In this document: positions 27,063-37,139 of the stretch, piece by piece
Numbering within the stretch: position 1 is the first letter of the stretch
How the letters are laid out: each line of letters begins with the position of its first letter
Source: Armatimonadota bacterium
Lineage (GTDB): Bacteria; Armatimonadota; Zipacnadia; UBA1398; JAKPQA01
DNA length: 64,000 nt
Direction: 5' to 3'
NCBI GenBank assembly: GCA_029547025.1
Contig: JAKPQA010000032.1
Span: forward strand, 19,987-83,986
Position numbers and translations under genes: made by a program
The notes under the pieces: generated by a model
Seen by the model: the letters and a program-made list of their open reading frames with translations, nothing else
Database searches by the model: none
What the model was told of the DNA's origin: nothing

Positions 27063-28195
27063 GTCTCCGCCGTCTGCGCGCCATCGCCCGCAAGGAGTGG
27101 ATCCAGATCCGGCGCGAGCCGCGAACTCTGGCCATCGCATTCGCCATGCCGGTCGTGCTGCTGTTGCTATATGGTTACGGACTCAACCTTGATCTCAAGA
27201 ACCTGCGGGTGGCCCTGTATGACCAGGACCAGTCGTCGTCCAGCCGGGCGATGCTCGATGCGCTGACACACACCGGGTATTTCACCGTGTGCGAGGTCCT
27301 CACATCGGCTCCGCAGATCGAGGACGTGATGCTTCGGGGGCGGTGCCAGGCGGTTCTCGTCATCCCCCCAAGCATGCAGCGGAACCTGGCTTCGGGGAGC
27401 ACGGTATCGGTTCAGATCATCCTGGACGGGACCGATGCCACGATGAGTAACATCGCGCGCGGCTACTTCGAGGCCGCCCTGCAGGGCGTCTCGAGCCGCT
27501 GGGCGCATGACACGGTCCATCGGCAAAACCTACCTCGAATGCTGATCGACTCCCCTATCGACCTGCAGGTCCGGTTCCTCTACAACCCGGGGCTCAGCAG
27601 CACCGAGTTCATCGTCCCGGGGCTCATCGCCATCATCCTGTCAATACTGGCGGCACTGCTCACCTCAGGCACCATCGTGCGGGAGCGCGAGCGGGGCACC
27701 TTCGAGGCATTGGCCTCGAGCCCGGTGCATCCTGGTGAGATCATGGTGGGTAAGGTCGCCCCATACGTCGCCATCGCCTTCGGCGACGTGCTCCTGGCGT
27801 TGGCTGCCGGTCGTGTGCTCTTCGGGGTCGTCCCACAGGGAAACCTCGTGCAGTTGTTCGCGCTGTCGACGCTATTCGTGATGGGCGTCCTCTCCATCGG
27901 CCTACTGGTCTCAACGATCGCGTCGAGCCAGTTGGTGGCGTCGGTCGTGGCCTTCGTCTCCACCGTGCTGCCCACATTCATGCTGTCCGGGTTCGTGTTC
28001 CCGATTCGCAATATGCCGGTAGCCCTGCAGGTTGTGGCGCAACTGCTGCCCACCACGCACTTCCTCACCATCGTGCGCTCACTCGTGATCAAGGGCGTGG
28101 GGATCGAGTACCTGTGGCGGCCCACGCTGGCGCTTGCCCTGTTCTCGCTGGTGGCCATGGCGGGGGCCACCCGCCAGTTCCGGAAGACACTCTAG
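27059..28195 (+). CDS. ABC-2 permease (YbhS/YhhJ type)
   Basis: A 378-residue permease with one N-terminal transmembrane helix (residues ~22-40), a large periplasmic domain (~45-165) and five C-terminal helices. The coupling motif ERERGTFEALASSPVHPGEI is near residue 205. It pairs with the homologous permease encoded at 28217 to form the transmembrane pore of the efflux pump. GTG 27059 overlaps the ATPase stop. Confidence 0.92.
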   Translation: MSLRRLRAIARKEWIQIRREPRTLAIAFAMPVVLLLLYGYGLNLDLKNLRVALYDQDQSSSSRAMLDALTHTGYFTVCEVLTSAPQIEDVMLRGRCQAVLVIPPSMQRNLASGSTVSVQIILDGTDATMSNIARGYFEAALQGVSSRWAHDTVHRQNLPRMLIDSPIDLQVRFLYNPGLSSTEFIVPGLIAIILSILAALLTSGTIVRERERGTFEALASSPVHPGEIMVGKVAPYVAIAFGDVLLALAAGRVLFGVVPQGNLVQLFALSTLFVMGVLSIGLLVSTIASSQLVASVVAFVSTVLPTFMLSGFVFPIRNMPVALQVVAQLLPTTHFLTIVRSLVIKGVGIEYLWRPTLALALFSLVAMAGATRQFRKTL

Positions 28196-28216
28196 CGCGG
28201 GAGGAGGTGTAAGGCA

Positions 28217-29335
28217 TTGAGAGCCGGATGGATCATCCGCAAGGAGTTCCAGGAGATGCGGCGCGACAAGGTCATTGTTCGGGCGATCCTGTTGACGCCC
28301 ATACTGCAGCTCGTGGTCCAGGGCTATGCCGCGAACCTGGAGGTTAGGAACGTCCCCGTGGCGGTGTGCGACCAGGACCAGTCGGACCAGAGCCGTGCGC
28401 TACTGGCCGAGATCGCGCAACAGCCCTACTTCGTTCTGGCCATCGCTACTCAGCGCACCGAGGACCTCATCGCCCACCTGGATGCCCGGCGCGCATTGGT
28501 AGCGCTGACGATCCCGCCGGATTTCGGCCGCAAGCTGGGCCGCAGGACTGCCGAGCTGCAGCTGCTGGTGGATGGGAGCGACGCAACCAGCGCCGGCCTG
28601 GCGGCGGCGTACCTGTCGGGCCTCCTGACCGAGCACGGCGTGAAGGCCACGCGCCAGCGGCTGGCCCGGCTCAGGGCAGCCGACCCCCGCTTACCGCGAG
28701 TGGTACCGGACATACGCGTTTGGTACAACCCAGACCTACGCAGTGTTTACTACTATGTGCCCGGCGTGGCCGCACTGATCCTACTCATCCTGACACAGAT
28801 ACTGACCGCACTGGCCATCGTGCGCGAGCGCGAGCTGGGCACGTTGGAGCAGCTCATGGTAACACCCATCCGGCCGTGGGAGCTGATCGTGGGCAAGATG
28901 GTCCCGTTCGCACTCGTGGGCATCGTCGACTTCACGCTGGTGGTGCTCGTGGCCACCTTGTGGTTCCGCGTCCCGCTGCGCGGGAGCATTCCATTCCTGT
29001 ACGGGGCGGCGCTTCTGTTTCTGCTCCCGGTCCTCGGACTGGGGCTCCTGGTCTCGACGACCTCGCGGACCCAGCAGCAGGCGGTGCTGCTCAACTTCTT
29101 CATGACCATGCCCGCCGTGTTGCTGTCGGGGTTCATCTTCCCAATTGCGAACATGCCGCAGTGGCTTCAGTATATGACCTATGCGGTTCCCCTGAGGTAC
29201 TTCCTGCAGATACTCCGGGGCGTCTTCCTCAAGGGCGCTGGCCCCGACGTGCTTTGGCCCCAGTGCCTGGCTATGGTGGGGTTGGGAGCGTTATTCCTGA
29301 CGGCGGGCATCGTCCGGTTCCGCAAGCGGCTGTGA
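28217..29335 (+). CDS. ABC-2 permease (YbhR type)
   Basis: A 372-residue permease with the same layout as its upstream neighbour: one helix, a periplasmic domain, five helices, and the coupling motif ERELGTLEQLMVTPIRPWELIVGK near residue 200. Initiation is at TTG 28217 after GGAGGAGGTG. It ends the tolC - hlyD - ABC - ABC - permease - permease set. Its last 45 bases overlap, on the opposite strand, the end of the DUF951 gene. Confidence 0.92.
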   Translation: MRAGWIIRKEFQEMRRDKVIVRAILLTPILQLVVQGYAANLEVRNVPVAVCDQDQSDQSRALLAEIAQQPYFVLAIATQRTEDLIAHLDARRALVALTIPPDFGRKLGRRTAELQLLVDGSDATSAGLAAAYLSGLLTEHGVKATRQRLARLRAADPRLPRVVPDIRVWYNPDLRSVYYYVPGVAALILLILTQILTALAIVRERELGTLEQLMVTPIRPWELIVGKMVPFALVGIVDFTLVVLVATLWFRVPLRGSIPFLYGAALLFLLPVLGLGLLVSTTSRTQQQAVLLNFFMTMPAVLLSGFIFPIANMPQWLQYMTYAVPLRYFLQILRGVFLKGAGPDVLWPQCLAMVGLGALFLTAGIVRFRKRL

Positions 29336-29530
29336 GAACCGGCCCCGCTGTGTCGGCGTGCGCACCCTGCGCTCAAACTCGCGGCGCGCAAGGGTGACGA
29401 GCCGGCCGCACTGGGCACACCGCAACCTCACGTCCGCCGAGAGGCGCAGGACTTCCCATTCGTTGGCGCCGCAGGCGTGGGGCTTCTTCAGCGCGACGTG
29501 ATCGCCGGGCTGGGCGGCCTCGCGAGACAT
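29291..29530 (-). CDS. DUF951 family small protein
   Basis: A 79-residue protein of the DUF951 family, recognised by the GDHVALKKPHACGANEWEVL region and the RLRCAQCGR motif with a CxxC pair. The family is widespread in Firmicutes and relatives, is often found near genes for translation or chromosome partition, and is suspected to bind nucleic acid. It is the last gene downstream of motAB, 13 bases after the motB stop. Its 3' 45 bases overlap the convergent permease gene. Confidence 0.85.
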   Translation of the reverse strand: MSREAAQPGDHVALKKPHACGANEWEVLRLSADVRLRCAQCGRLVTLARREFERRVRTPTQRGRFSQPLAEPDDARRQE

Positions 29531-29543
29531 CCCGCACTCCCGA

Positions 29544-30374
29544 TCAGGTGACCGGCCCTGCCGGTGTGGTCGACGGCCCGCCGGGCGGCGCCGCCGTGGG
29601 CGTGGCCTGGGTGCCTTCGAGGAACGGCCGGATGCCTTCCTGAAAGCCCTTTTGCACCAACAGGATCTCCACCCGCCGGTTCTGGCGCCTACCCTCCTCG
29701 CTGGTGTTCGGGCTCACCGGGTGCCACTCACCCATACCCGACGCCAGCATGCGCTTCGGATCGACTCCGCACTCGTTCACGAAATACCGTGCCACACTGA
29801 GGGCTCGGAGGCACGAGAGCTCGAAGTTGTCCTCGAACAGGCCGGCGGCGCTGCGGACGGGGACGTTGTCGGTGTGGCCCAGCAGCAGGACGTCGTACCC
29901 GGGGTTCTTGTTGATGGTATCGGCGACGATACGGATGGTCTCGATGGCCTGGGGCTTGAGGTCGGTGCTCGCGAAGTCAAAGAGGAGTTCGCCCGGCAGA
30001 GTGACCCGGAGGCCCCCCGAAATGCGCTCCACCTTGCCGCGTCCGCCTTCCACGCCGGCTTGGGCCAGCTGGCGAGCCAACGAGTCCACGAGCTGGCTGC
30101 CTTCCTTGAGCTGGACGATGCTGTCCCCCGAATGCCCCCCCGAGTCCACAATCAGGACCCGGCCTCCGAAGCGGGCCGACAACGCCTGCGCCATCTGGTC
30201 AAAGCGCGAACCGCCGTCGTCGGCGGGGCCCGAGCGTTCGACCAGCGTGAGGCCATAGAGCATGACGAAGAAGGTTAGCAGTAGGGTGACCATGTCACCG
30301 TAGGTGATCAGCCAGATGCTCTGGACGTCATGTGCCGACGGAGGCCTCGGGGCGAGATCGGTCTGCACGGCCAT
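29544..30374 (-). CDS. motB: Flagellar motor stator protein MotB
   Basis: A 276-residue stator subunit that anchors the flagellar motor to peptidoglycan and carries the ion-conducting Asp. It has a single membrane helix at residues ~20-40 containing Asp27 in ITYGDMVTLLL, the position of the ion-carrying Asp. A C-terminal OmpA-like peptidoglycan-binding domain is marked by LLGHTDNVPV and RRVEI. A Pro/Thr-rich tail ends the protein. ATG 30374 follows GGAGGG at five bases and overlaps the motA stop. Confidence 0.93.
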   Translation of the reverse strand: MAVQTDLAPRPPSAHDVQSIWLITYGDMVTLLLTFFVMLYGLTLVERSGPADDGGSRFDQMAQALSARFGGRVLIVDSGGHSGDSIVQLKEGSQLVDSLARQLAQAGVEGGRGKVERISGGLRVTLPGELLFDFASTDLKPQAIETIRIVADTINKNPGYDVLLLGHTDNVPVRSAAGLFEDNFELSCLRALSVARYFVNECGVDPKRMLASGMGEWHPVSPNTSEEGRRQNRRVEILLVQKGFQEGIRPFLEGTQATPTAAPPGGPSTTPAGPVT

Positions 30375-31177
30375 CAGCCCTCCGTTGTGGGCATGTCCAC
30401 CGAGACCAGATCGCGGCGCCCGGGGGGTAAGTAGGTTCTCAGCTTCTCCGCCACCATGCCGGGGTTCTCGCCACTCTGGATGGACATGATGCCTTCGAGG
30501 GTTAGCCGGTAGGCCACTAGTTCCTCTTCGCTTCGAAGCGAGAGTTTGTTGGCCATGGGGACGAAGACGAGGTTGGCCGCGACCACCCCGTAGAACGTGG
30601 CCACCAGAGCCACGGCCATGTTCTCGCCGATCTTGTTCGGCTCGTTGCGCAGATTGCGCAGCATCAGGACTAGGCCGATGAGTGTGCCCACCAGCCCGAA
30701 CGCGGGACACACGCGAGCCATGAACTCGAGCATCGAGCGGCTCGAAGCGTGGCGCTCCCGCATGAGCGCGATGTCGGTTGAGAGGATATCCCGCAGCGAC
30801 TCGGGATCGGCTCCGTCGATGACCAGCTGAAGACCGCGTCGCAGGAACTCGTTATCGATGCCCGGCATTTCGGCTTCGAGGGCCAGCAGACCCTCTCGGC
30901 GCGCCCTCCGGGCGAGCCCGACCAGAACGGGAATCAGCTGTTCGGGCTTGGCGCGGGGGCCGCGAAGCGTGTGAAACATAACGGAAACCAGTCGTCCGAT
31001 GCGCTCGATAGGGAAAGCCACGAAGGCGGCCATGAGGCCGCCACCGATCACGATGAAAAACGCCGGCGCATCCCAGAACGAAAGAGGATTGCCCCTGCCA
31101 ACCAGGATGCCCGTCATGATGGCCCCAAGGCCCAAGACTAGGCCGATCAGGGTGGCAATGTCCAAGTCTGAGCCCAC
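30374..31177 (-). CDS. motA: Flagellar motor stator protein MotA
   Basis: A 267-residue inner-membrane stator subunit with four transmembrane segments (residues ~7-25, ~35-52, ~150-172, ~182-202). The conserved CPAFGLVGTLIGLVLML stretch is the third helix, and ATFYGVVAANL the fourth. With MotB it forms the ion-driven torque generator. GTG 31177 has a poor ribosome-binding site. Upstream, 31178-31298 is a 121-base spacer to the FtsB-like gene in which I see no clear promoter. Confidence 0.94.
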   Translation of the reverse strand: MGSDLDIATLIGLVLGLGAIMTGILVGRGNPLSFWDAPAFFIVIGGGLMAAFVAFPIERIGRLVSVMFHTLRGPRAKPEQLIPVLVGLARRARREGLLALEAEMPGIDNEFLRRGLQLVIDGADPESLRDILSTDIALMRERHASSRSMLEFMARVCPAFGLVGTLIGLVLMLRNLRNEPNKIGENMAVALVATFYGVVAANLVFVPMANKLSLRSEEELVAYRLTLEGIMSIQSGENPGMVAEKLRTYLPPGRRDLVSVDMPTTEG

Positions 31178-31298
31178 CTCATGGCCGCGGAACGGGCTCG
31201 GCCGACCGCGGACCCGGCAGGATCCCCTGGGGAGCCGATGCGGCGCTCATCCAGAGCCGGGCCTTCGTGTGACTTATCGGACGGACGGCGCCCTAGCC

Positions 31299-31799
31299 TT
31301 AGCCGTCCGCGTCGGGCACGGTGCCCATCAGCGGCCGTCGGCGGATGCTGTCCGCCTGGGCTTCACACCCGGACAGCCCATCGAGGGCCCGCACAACCCA
31401 CTGGGCGACCACCTCGGCAACCGTCTTCGGGCGACGACTGGGTTCGGCAGCCGGCACGTACCGTCCGCGAGGCCCGCCGGCACTCAACGACGTCTCGCCC
31501 TGCCGAATGTAGCCCCGGTCGCGTAGAGCGAGTTCCATGCCACGAGGGGTGTCCAACGCTTGGATCTGAGCCACGAGGACTCGGTTGGCCCGTTGGAGGT
31601 CGTCCATCGATCGCTGAATCGCGGCCCGCCGCGCATCCAGCCGACGGACCTCCAGGTACTCGGGATACCAGTCGACAACCATCCACGCCAGCAGCGCTGC
31701 CACGCCGCAGAGCGCCACCCCCCGAGACATGGAACCGGGCTGGAGGCCGCGGTTAGCAGCCTCCGGGCCCGGTCGTCCATAGCCACTCGTGTCCTGCAC
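31299..31799 (-). CDS. Septum formation initiator-like protein (FtsB/DivIC family)
   Basis: A 166-residue bitopic membrane protein: a short cytoplasmic part, one helix (around the VALCGVAALLAW segment), and a periplasmic coiled coil with the FtsB/DivIC pattern (LDARRAAIQRSMDDL...). The typical ELALRDRGYIRQGE motif follows. It would join FtsL and FtsQ/DivIB at the division site. I favour GTG 31799, which lies 17 bases after the enolase stop. ATG 31730 gives a shorter form. Position next to eno is a common location for this family. Confidence 0.8.
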   Translation of the reverse strand: MQDTSGYGRPGPEAANRGLQPGSMSRGVALCGVAALLAWMVVDWYPEYLEVRRLDARRAAIQRSMDDLQRANRVLVAQIQALDTPRGMELALRDRGYIRQGETSLSAGGPRGRYVPAAEPSRRPKTVAEVVAQWVVRALDGLSGCEAQADSIRRRPLMGTVPDADG

Positions 31800-31816
31800 G
31801 CCTACGGCGAATCCCC

Positions 31817-33127
<1,311 letters not shown>

Positions 33128-33136
33128 CTATTCGCT

Positions 33137-33166
33137 AGGGGCCGCCTCAGCTAGACGGCGGCCCCT
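33137..33166 (-). terminator. Stem-loop between PPDK gene and eno
   Basis: A perfect 10-bp stem AGGGGCCGCC/GGCGGCCCCT with a 10-base loop lies in the 83 bases between the two genes. There is no U tract. It may be a partial terminator, an mRNA processing or stability element, or a block to exonucleases that sets the level of eno relative to PPDK. Confidence 0.5.
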
Positions 33167-33198
33167 CCAGTATCGCGATGCGGTCACCGCTTGCAGCC

Positions 33199-35901
33199 CT
33201 AGCGAGGGTTCTTGATCTGCTCGTGGGCGGCCTGCAGGATGGAACGGTAGATCCCGCCCGGCGACATGCTGGTTCCAGTGAAGCCCATGTCATGCAGCCG
33301 GCCGATCGTGTACAGGTCGCCGCCGTGCTCGCCGCAGATGAAGATCTCGAACTTCGGGTCAACCTGTCGCGCCGCCGCCACGAACTGGCGCACGATGCGC
33401 TCCACGACGGGGTGAAGAGACAGGAAGGGATGGAGCGCGAACATCCCGTCTTCCACATACCGGGGCAGGAAGCGGTCGGCGTCATCACGGCTGATGGCCA
33501 GCGTGGTCTGGGTCAGGTCGTTGGTCCCGAAGGACGCAAAGCCCTTGGCCGACTGCGCCTCGGCGGGGACACCACACACGGGCGCCTCCAGAGCCCTGAC
33601 CATCTCGGTGCCCTGCAGAGCGGCGGCCGGAGTCTCGACCATAATGCCCAGGCCGTAGTGCACCCAAACCCCCGTCTCCTCGTGAACCTTCACTGCCACC
33701 TCGGCCACGAGTTTCTTGAAGTAGGCCACCTCCTCCGGGATGATGACCAGAGGCAGCTCGATCTCCGGATGGGGGTCCAGTCCCTCCTTCTGAAGCTCGG
33801 CCGCGGCGGTGAGAATGGCCCACGCCTGCATCCTGGCAATCTCGGGGTTCAGGTAGCACATGCGCACCGACCGGAAGCCCAGCATCGGGTTCTCCTCGCG
33901 CTCGAGGTGCGAATCCTCGGGGAAGAACTCGTGCAAGGGAGCATCCAGCAAGCGGATGGTCACGCCGTAACCATTCATGATACGCAAAGCATCTTTGAAG
34001 TCGGACTTGGAGAACTGGGCGATGCGGTCGAGGGCTGCCACCTTGGCTGCCTCATCGGCACCAAACAGCACGGTCTGAATGTCCCCGAGGCGCTCTCCAA
34101 GGAACATGTGCTCGGTGCGGAACAAACCGATGCCCTCGGCTCCGCGGTCGGCGGAGATCTGAGCCTCGGCGCGCTCGGCATTGGCGCGGATCTGGAGTGA
34201 TTTGAGCTTCTTGGCCCACTCGATGATCTGTTCGGCCTCGGGGCTCAGATCGCTCGGTTTCTCGCTGGGCAGCGCACCCAGGAAGATCTCGCCCGACGCG
34301 CCATCGATGGTGATGACATCGCCGCGGCGAAGCTTGGTGCCATCGATCTCAAGGAAGCGCCCCTCACTGTCCTCACCAAATGATACACACGACGCCCCGA
34401 CGACCGCAGGCACGCCCCAGGCCGTGGCCATGATGGCGGCATGCGAGACTTTGGTGCCGGTGGAGGTCAGGATGCCGACTGCGGCCTTCATGCCGGGGAC
34501 ATCGTTCTGGTTGGTCATCACGGTGCAGAGGACAACGTCCTTGGTTTTGGAGTCCTCAAGTGCCTGGTCCTTGGTGAAGGTGATCGCACCCGCTGCCGGG
34601 CCCGGAGAGGCCGCCGTGCCCTTGCCGAGGAGGCGCGCCGACTGCTTTGCGCTGGACGGGATTCGTGGGTAGAGCTGCTCCTCAAAGCGCTTGGGGTTCA
34701 CCATCAGGACCGCTTCAGCCTCGGTGATGATGCCCTCCTTGGCCAGGTTGACGGCGATCACGGACTCGGCCAGGGCCGAACGCTTGCCGTCACGGATCTG
34801 CAGCCAGTACAGGATGGGCACGCCTTCGGCGTTCTCCTCGATGGTGAACTCGGTGTCCTGCATGTTGCGCTCCGCGCGCTCGAGCAGGTCGCCCGTCTCC
34901 TTGATCTCGTTGTAGATAGCGCGCAGGTGCTCGTTCTCCGACTCGAGGAGCACCTCCAGCGGCTCGGAGTTGCGCCGGCCGGCGACCACGTCCTCGCCCT
35001 GTGCCTGGAAGAGCACCGTGCCGTCCAGTTTGCCCGGGGTCTTGTGGCCCGTGGACTTGTCGCGCGTGAAGAAGACGCCCGTGCCCGACAGCGGGGTCTT
35101 GTTGCCGAACACCATCTCCTGGATGTTGACGGCGGTGCCCAGATCGTCGGGAATACCGTCTTCCTTGCGGGTGAAGATGGCGCGCGGGGTGTTCCACGAC
35201 CGGAAGACGGCCTCGGCGGCCAGACAGACCTGCTCCACGGGGTCAGAGGGGAATTCCTGGCCCTGGGACTTGTAGATCTCCTTGAACTTGCCGCACAGGG
35301 TCTTGAGGTGGTCCGCCGTCAGCTCCGCGTCGTTGGTCACCCCCGCGGCATGCTTGACCTGCTCCATGGCCTCCTCGAAGCGGTCCTTGGTCTCCTCGCC
35401 CGCGTCGTACTCCGCGATGCCGTAGACCACGTCACCGATCATCTCGAGAAGACGTCGATATGCGTCATACCAGAACCGAGCGTTGGCCGGCTGGGCTTTC
35501 ACGAGCGCCTCGACGATCTCGTCATTGAGGCCGATGTTCAGGATGGTGTCCATCATGCCCGGCATCGAGAACTTGGCGCCCGAACGGGCGGAGACCAACA
35601 GCGGGTTCTCGGGGCTCCCGAACTTCTTGCCCGTAGCCTTCTCGAGGAGCGCGATGTTCCGGCACACCTCGTCACGCAGCTCAGGGGTGAGCTTCCCCTC
35701 GGCCAGGTTGTTGGCATGGTACGTCGGCAGGTTGAACATGGCGGGGCACTTCAGCCCCAGCTGGCAGATCATACGGTACACGCCATAGCCTTTGCCGCCG
35801 AGGATGGTCTTCAGTTCATCCTTAGAGAGCTTGCTCAGATAGGGGTGTTCCTCGCCCCGTGCAAAGAAGAACGAGAGCGGAGCACCTGCAGGAATGGCCA
35901 T
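33199..35901 (-). CDS. ppdK: Pyruvate, phosphate dikinase (divergent)
   Basis: Interconverts pyruvate, ATP and phosphate with phosphoenolpyruvate, AMP and diphosphate. The 900-residue protein has the ATP-grasp part with SARSGAKFSMPGMMDT (~105-120), a swivelling domain with the phosphohistidine His487 in KVSHAAIM, and the C-terminal PEP barrel with FGTNDLTQ and the catalytic Cys in ICGEHGGD (~853). Two features differ from standard PPDK. The regulatory Thr two residues before the His is Val485, and the usual SCSPFRVPIARL end is replaced by TSMSPGGIYRSI. GGGAGG precedes ATG 35901. Confidence 0.93.
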   Translation of the reverse strand: MAIPAGAPLSFFFARGEEHPYLSKLSKDELKTILGGKGYGVYRMICQLGLKCPAMFNLPTYHANNLAEGKLTPELRDEVCRNIALLEKATGKKFGSPENPLLVSARSGAKFSMPGMMDTILNIGLNDEIVEALVKAQPANARFWYDAYRRLLEMIGDVVYGIAEYDAGEETKDRFEEAMEQVKHAAGVTNDAELTADHLKTLCGKFKEIYKSQGQEFPSDPVEQVCLAAEAVFRSWNTPRAIFTRKEDGIPDDLGTAVNIQEMVFGNKTPLSGTGVFFTRDKSTGHKTPGKLDGTVLFQAQGEDVVAGRRNSEPLEVLLESENEHLRAIYNEIKETGDLLERAERNMQDTEFTIEENAEGVPILYWLQIRDGKRSALAESVIAVNLAKEGIITEAEAVLMVNPKRFEEQLYPRIPSSAKQSARLLGKGTAASPGPAAGAITFTKDQALEDSKTKDVVLCTVMTNQNDVPGMKAAVGILTSTGTKVSHAAIMATAWGVPAVVGASCVSFGEDSEGRFLEIDGTKLRRGDVITIDGASGEIFLGALPSEKPSDLSPEAEQIIEWAKKLKSLQIRANAERAEAQISADRGAEGIGLFRTEHMFLGERLGDIQTVLFGADEAAKVAALDRIAQFSKSDFKDALRIMNGYGVTIRLLDAPLHEFFPEDSHLEREENPMLGFRSVRMCYLNPEIARMQAWAILTAAAELQKEGLDPHPEIELPLVIIPEEVAYFKKLVAEVAVKVHEETGVWVHYGLGIMVETPAAALQGTEMVRALEAPVCGVPAEAQSAKGFASFGTNDLTQTTLAISRDDADRFLPRYVEDGMFALHPFLSLHPVVERIVRQFVAAARQVDPKFEIFICGEHGGDLYTIGRLHDMGFTGTSMSPGGIYRSILQAAHEQIKNPR

Positions 35902-35977
35902 TCATGTTCCTCCCTGTTCGCATCGTATCGGGGTCCCGTCTTGCGCGAGCGGGCGAACCCCGAGATCGCCGATTCCA

Positions 35978-35995
35978 CCGCGGTGTGGACCGCGG
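35978..35995 (-). terminator. Stem-loop after the S4 protein gene
   Basis: A perfect 7-bp stem CCGCGGT/ACCGCGG with a four-base loop lies about 20 bases after the S4 gene stop, in the 114 bases before the PPDK start. It has no U tract. It may mark the end of the mazG-S4 transcript, in which case PPDK would need its own promoter; I see no convincing one. Confidence 0.35.
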
Positions 35996-36015
35996 GTTTC
36001 CGTGCGCGTCCGCCC

Positions 36016-36282
36016 CTACCAGTCGGGGTTGACGGTCTCCTCGACCAAGCGGACGAGCTCGTCCCTCTCCTCTTTCCGCACCGCTCCTTTCGGAACCCGC
36101 AAGACCTCGTAGGTCGCCGTCTTGCGGCCCAGATCAACGCGGATGCGCTGACCGGGACGTATCTCTGACGATGCCTTGGCCGGCCGGCCGTCGACTTCGA
36201 CGTGACCCGCTACAGCCACATCCTTGGCTACGGTTCGCCGCTTCAGGATCCCGCTGGTCTTCAGGAACTTGTCGAGCCGCAT
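36016..36282 (-). CDS. rqcP: S4-domain RNA-binding protein (RqcP/YabO type)
   Basis: An 88-residue S4 protein. MRLDKFLKTSGILKRRTVAK and the VDGRPAKASSEIRPGQ stretch match RqcP (YabO), which binds the 50S subunit and tRNA during rescue of stalled ribosomes in Firmicutes; the heat-shock protein Hsp15 is the proteobacterial relative. ATG 36282 lies inside the 3' end of mazG (22-base overlap), the same order as yabN-yabO of Bacillus. Whether a RqcH partner exists cannot be seen here. Family sure, exact role likely. Confidence 0.82.
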   Translation of the reverse strand: MRLDKFLKTSGILKRRTVAKDVAVAGHVEVDGRPAKASSEIRPGQRIRVDLGRKTATYEVLRVPKGAVRKEERDELVRLVEETVNPDW

Positions 36283-37115
36283 GAGGGCGGCATTCCCTCC
36301 GGGCGCAGCTTGGCTCGTTCCCACAGCTCGTCCATCTCGTGGACCGGCATCCGCTCCAGCTCCACGCCCTGGTTGGCCGCTTCCTGCTCGATGTACGAGA
36401 ACCGCCGCTCGAACTTCCTCAGCGTCTGCCTCAGGGCGCCGTCCGCATCCACGTTGAGGAACCGCGCGATGTTCACGGCCGCGAACAGCACGTCGCCCAG
36501 CTCGGCGGCCGCCTCGTCGCTGGCGCCTCGGTCGATGGCTTGGGCCAGTTCCTCGATCTCCTCACGAAGCTTGTCCAGGGGCCCCCGGATGTCGTCCCAG
36601 TCAAACCCCACGCTACCCGCCTTTTTCTGCACCGCCTGTGCCCGGGCCAGGGGACCCAGAGACCGCGGCACTCCCGAGAGCACCGATGGAGGGCCGGCGT
36701 CGCCGTTGCCGCGCTCCTCGCGCTTGATGGTCTCCCAGTTTCGCAGCACTTCGGCGGATCCGCTGACCGTGACCTCGCCGAAAACGTGCGGATGGCGTCG
36801 CACCAGCTTGTCGCAGATCGTCTGGCACACGGTATGGATGTCGAAGGCGCCGCGTTCGGCAGCGAGCTGGGCCTGGAACACGACCTGCAGCAACAGATCT
36901 CCCAGCTCCTCGGCGAGATGCGCGTCCGAGCCCTCCTCGATCGCGTCAATGACCTCGTGGGTCTCCTCCACCAGGTACCGAGTCAGGCTGGCGTGCGTCT
37001 GCTCGCGGTCCCACGGACACCCGTCCGAAGCCCGCAATCGCGCCATGATCTCAACCAGACGGGAGAACGGATCCCCGTCCGCCGGTATGTCTGCCATGGA
37101 TTCCCGTCGTCGCAT
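36261..37115 (-). CDS. mazG: Nucleoside triphosphate pyrophosphohydrolase MazG
   Basis: A 284-residue two-domain MazG that hydrolyses (d)NTPs to NMP and diphosphate. Both copies of the metal-binding pattern are present: VEETHEVIDAI...EELGDLL (N-terminal domain, residues ~50-80) and REEIEELAQAI...AELGDVLF (C-terminal, ~190-220). The sequence CPWDREQTHASL after residue ~33 is a MazG hallmark. It lies 24 bases after the foldase gene stop and overlaps the S4 gene. Confidence 0.95.
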   Translation of the reverse strand: MRRRESMADIPADGDPFSRLVEIMARLRASDGCPWDREQTHASLTRYLVEETHEVIDAIEEGSDAHLAEELGDLLLQVVFQAQLAAERGAFDIHTVCQTICDKLVRRHPHVFGEVTVSGSAEVLRNWETIKREERGNGDAGPPSVLSGVPRSLGPLARAQAVQKKAGSVGFDWDDIRGPLDKLREEIEELAQAIDRGASDEAAAELGDVLFAAVNIARFLNVDADGALRQTLRKFERRFSYIEQEAANQGVELERMPVHEMDELWERAKLRPEGMPPSCGSTSS

Positions 37116-37139
37116 CCCGGGCGCCCGGCGCCCTCGGGC

